A DNA stretch of 64,000 bases from positions 2,288,001 through 2,352,000 of the forward strand of contig CP020563.1 of NCBI GenBank assembly GCA_002082585.1. Direction: 5' to 3'. Shown one piece after another: positions 62,322 to 64,000 of the stretch. This DNA comes from Kitasatospora albolonga. GTDB taxonomy: Bacteria; Actinomycetota; Actinomycetes; Streptomycetales; Streptomycetaceae. The notes under the pieces were generated by a model that was not told the DNA's origin, ran no database searches, and saw only the letters and a program-made list of their open reading frames with translations. The number at the start of each line of letters is the position of its first letter. Positions within the stretch are counted from its first letter, which is position 1. Both the position numbers and the translations under genes were made by a program.

Positions 62322-63824
62322 TCAGTGGTTGCGCGGGAAGCCCAGGTCGACGCCGGCCGGGGCGTCCGCGGGGTCCGGCCAGCGGGTGGTGGTGACCTTG
62401 CCGCGGGTGTAGAAGTGCACGCCGTCGTTGCCGTAGATGTGGTGGTCGCCGAAGAGCGAGTCCTTCCAGCCGCCGAAGGAGTGGTAGCCCACCGGGACCG
62501 GGATCGGCACGTTGACGCCGACCATGCCCGCCTGGATCTCCAGCTGGAAGCGGCGGGCCGCGCCGCCGTCGCGGGTGAAGATCGCGGTGCCGTTGCCGAA
62601 GGGCGAGGCGTTCATGAGGGCGACGCCGTCCTCGTACGTCTCCACGCGGAGCACGCACAGGACCGGGCCGAAGATCTCGTCCTTGTACGCGTCGGAGTCG
62701 GTGGAGACCTTGTCCAGGAGGGAGAGGCCGATCCAGTGGCCGTCCTCGAAGCCCTCCACCGTGTGGCCCGTGCCGTCGAGGACGACTTCGGCGCCCTGGG
62801 CGGCGGCGCCCGTGACGTACGAGGCGACCTTGTCGCGGTGGGCGGCGGTGATCAGGGGGCCCATCTCGGAGGTGGGGTCGTTGCCGGGGCCGATCTTGAT
62901 CTTCTCGGCGCGCTCGCGGATCTTGGCGACCAGCTCGTCCCCGATCGCGCCGACCGCCACGACCGCCGAGATCGCCATGCAGCGCTCACCGGCGGAGCCG
63001 TACGCCGCCGAGACCGCCGCGTCGGCGGCCGCGTCCAGGTCGGCGTCCGGGAGGACCAGCATGTGGTTCTTGGCGCCGCCGAGGGCCTGGACGCGCTTGC
63101 CGTTGGCGGAGGCGGTCGCGTGGATGTAGCGGGCGATGGGGGTGGAGCCGACGAAGGAGACGGCCGCCACGTCGCGGTGGTTCAGGAGCGCGTCCACCGC
63201 GACCTTGTCGCCGTGGACGACGTTGAGCACGCCGTCCGGAAGACCGGCCTCCGCCGCCAGCTCGGCCAGCAGGTTGGCCGCCGACGGGTCCTTCTCGCTC
63301 GGCTTCAGCACGAACGTGTTGCCGCACGCGATGGCGAGCGGGAACATCCACATCGGCACCATGGCCGGGAAGTTGAACGGGGTGATGCCCGCGACCACGC
63401 CGAGGGACTGGCGGATCGAGGAGACGTCCACCCGGTTGGAGACCTGCGTGGAGAGCTCGCCCTTGAGCTGGGTGGTGATCCCGCACGCCAGCTCGACGAT
63501 CTCCAGGCCCCGGGCGACCTCGCCCAGCGCGTCCGAGTGCACCTTGCCGTGCTCGGCGGTGATCAGCGCGGCGATGTCGTCGCGGTGGGCGTCCAGCAGC
63601 GCGCGGTAGCGGAAGAGGACGGCGGTGCGCTGGGCGAGGGAGGACGTGCCCCAGGTCGCGTACGCGGCCTTCGCCGCCGCCACCGCCGCGCCGACCTCCT
63701 CCACCGAGGCCAGCGCCACCCGCGTGGTGACCGCGCCGGTGGCCGGGTCCGTGACGGGACCGTACTGGCCCGACGTGCCCTCCACTGTCCTGCCGCCGAT
63801 CCAGTGGTTGACGGTCTTCGTCAT
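62322..63824 (-). CDS. mmsA: Methylmalonate-semialdehyde dehydrogenase (acylating)
   Basis: The protein has 500 residues from ATG 63824, with GAAGGAG six bases upstream. MmsA/IolA oxidises malonate- or methylmalonate-semialdehyde with NAD and CoA to acetyl- or propionyl-CoA, in inositol and valine catabolism. The aldehyde-dehydrogenase fold is intact: NFPAMVPMWMFPLAIACGN, AAVSFVGSTPIARYI, and the catalytic cysteine C282 in GSAGERCMAIS. The gene lies 34 bases after what reads as the end of iolD on the same strand, which points to the inositol pathway here. Confidence 0.94.
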   Translation of the reverse strand: MTKTVNHWIGGRTVEGTSGQYGPVTDPATGAVTTRVALASVEEVGAAVAAAKAAYATWGTSSLAQRTAVLFRYRALLDAHRDDIAALITAEHGKVHSDALGEVARGLEIVELACGITTQLKGELSTQVSNRVDVSSIRQSLGVVAGITPFNFPAMVPMWMFPLAIACGNTFVLKPSEKDPSAANLLAELAAEAGLPDGVLNVVHGDKVAVDALLNHRDVAAVSFVGSTPIARYIHATASANGKRVQALGGAKNHMLVLPDADLDAAADAAVSAAYGSAGERCMAISAVVAVGAIGDELVAKIRERAEKIKIGPGNDPTSEMGPLITAAHRDKVASYVTGAAAQGAEVVLDGTGHTVEGFEDGHWIGLSLLDKVSTDSDAYKDEIFGPVLCVLRVETYEDGVALMNASPFGNGTAIFTRDGGAARRFQLEIQAGMVGVNVPIPVPVGYHSFGGWKDSLFGDHHIYGNDGVHFYTRGKVTTTRWPDPADAPAGVDLGFPRNH

Positions 63825-63858
63825 GACGTACTCCTTCAGGCTTCGGGCAGGCGGGGTT

Positions 63859-64000
63859 TCACAGATGGTGGCGTCGGGCGGCGGCCCGCCGGTCGTACTC
63901 TTCCCGGGCCTCGACCGCCGCCGGTCGCGTCGCGGTCTCGGCCACGGGAACATCCCACCACGCCTGTGCCGGAGGGAGGCCCGACACTGTGTCGGGCGTT
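63859..64000 (-). CDS. iolD: 3' end of iolD (trihydroxycyclohexanedione hydrolase), cut by the window edge
   Basis: Only the last 47 codons are in the window, ending at the TGA at 63861-63859. The visible part contains AQAWWDVPVAETATR followed by a basic AREEYDRRAAARRHHL tail, matching the usual C-terminus of IolD, the thiamine-diphosphate enzyme that opens the inositol-derived ring. The short length limits certainty, but adjacency to mmsA supports it. Confidence 0.72.
   Translation of the reverse strand, partial: TPDTVSGLPPAQAWWDVPVAETATRPAAVEAREEYDRRAAARRHHL

Overview
The window looks like a stretch of Streptomyces chromosome, or that of a close relative. It is very GC-rich, uses GTG and TTG starts often, and carries several lineage markers: two dynamin-like GTPases next to an SsbB-type single-strand binding protein, a csn chitosan-oligosaccharide locus with its ROK-repressor operator, a thioester surface protein ending in an LAATG sortase signal, and a GlnX-GlnH-PknG signalling locus. 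No rRNA, CRISPR array, integrase, transposase or prophage block was recognised. One tRNA (Arg, anticodon TCT) is present.

Layout. 1-5.7 kb: 3' part of pepN, a 19-bp tandem array, a small secreted protein, then allantoicase and a LysR regulator on the minus strand. 5.4-8.35 kb, minus: a small membrane protein, malQ with a repeat-bearing linker, and a 103-residue dodecapeptide-repeat protein coupled to malQ. 8.7-13.8 kb: a large secreted GH84-like enzyme, an HNH nuclease and an MscS channel. 13.9-20.7 kb: csnR-csnEFGHK, for import, phosphorylation and cleavage of glucosamine oligosaccharides. 21.2-32.9 kb: seven co-directional genes, GlnX-like sensor, GlnH-like binding protein, coiled-coil protein, PknG-like kinase, PP2C phosphatase, von Willebrand A protein and FHA protein. 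32.9-41.8 kb: a PCMT-like methyltransferase, truncated haemoglobin, and a three-gene ABC exporter with two very large FtsX-type permeases. 41.9-51.2 kb, minus: a hypothetical protein, thioesterase, EttA, thioester surface protein, ssbB, dynB and dynA. 51.5-54.9 kb: tRNA-Arg, an exonuclease-BRCT-BRCT-TerD fusion and an unsecreted cell-wall amidase. 55-64 kb: a DUF1772 membrane protein, a von Willebrand A lipoprotein, an ABC-2 permease coupled to an exported-hydrolase/ABC-ATPase fusion, a GNAT enzyme, a DUF4291 protein, and mmsA behind the tail of iolD.

How the parts work together. The csn genes form a complete uptake-and-cleavage pathway with a self-operator. The 21-33 kb cassette reads as a phospho-signalling module: extracellular amino-acid binding (GlnH) to membrane sensor (GlnX) to kinase (PknG-like), with the phosphatase and an FHA phospho-reader encoded alongside. 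In the kinase, the phosphatase and the FHA protein, zinc-ribbon N-termini precede the enzymatic or binding domain. The dynA-dynB-ssbB group points to sporulation septation and chromosome handling. mmsA and iolD belong to inositol catabolism.

The most unusual single proteins are the exonuclease-BRCT-TerD fusion (51804-53756) and the hydrolase-ABC ATPase fusion (58280-61027). The window also holds several unrelated degenerate tandem arrays (19, 36, 48, 28 and 12 bp units), mostly between or at the edges of genes. All calls rest on reading motifs and translations by eye; no database search was run.
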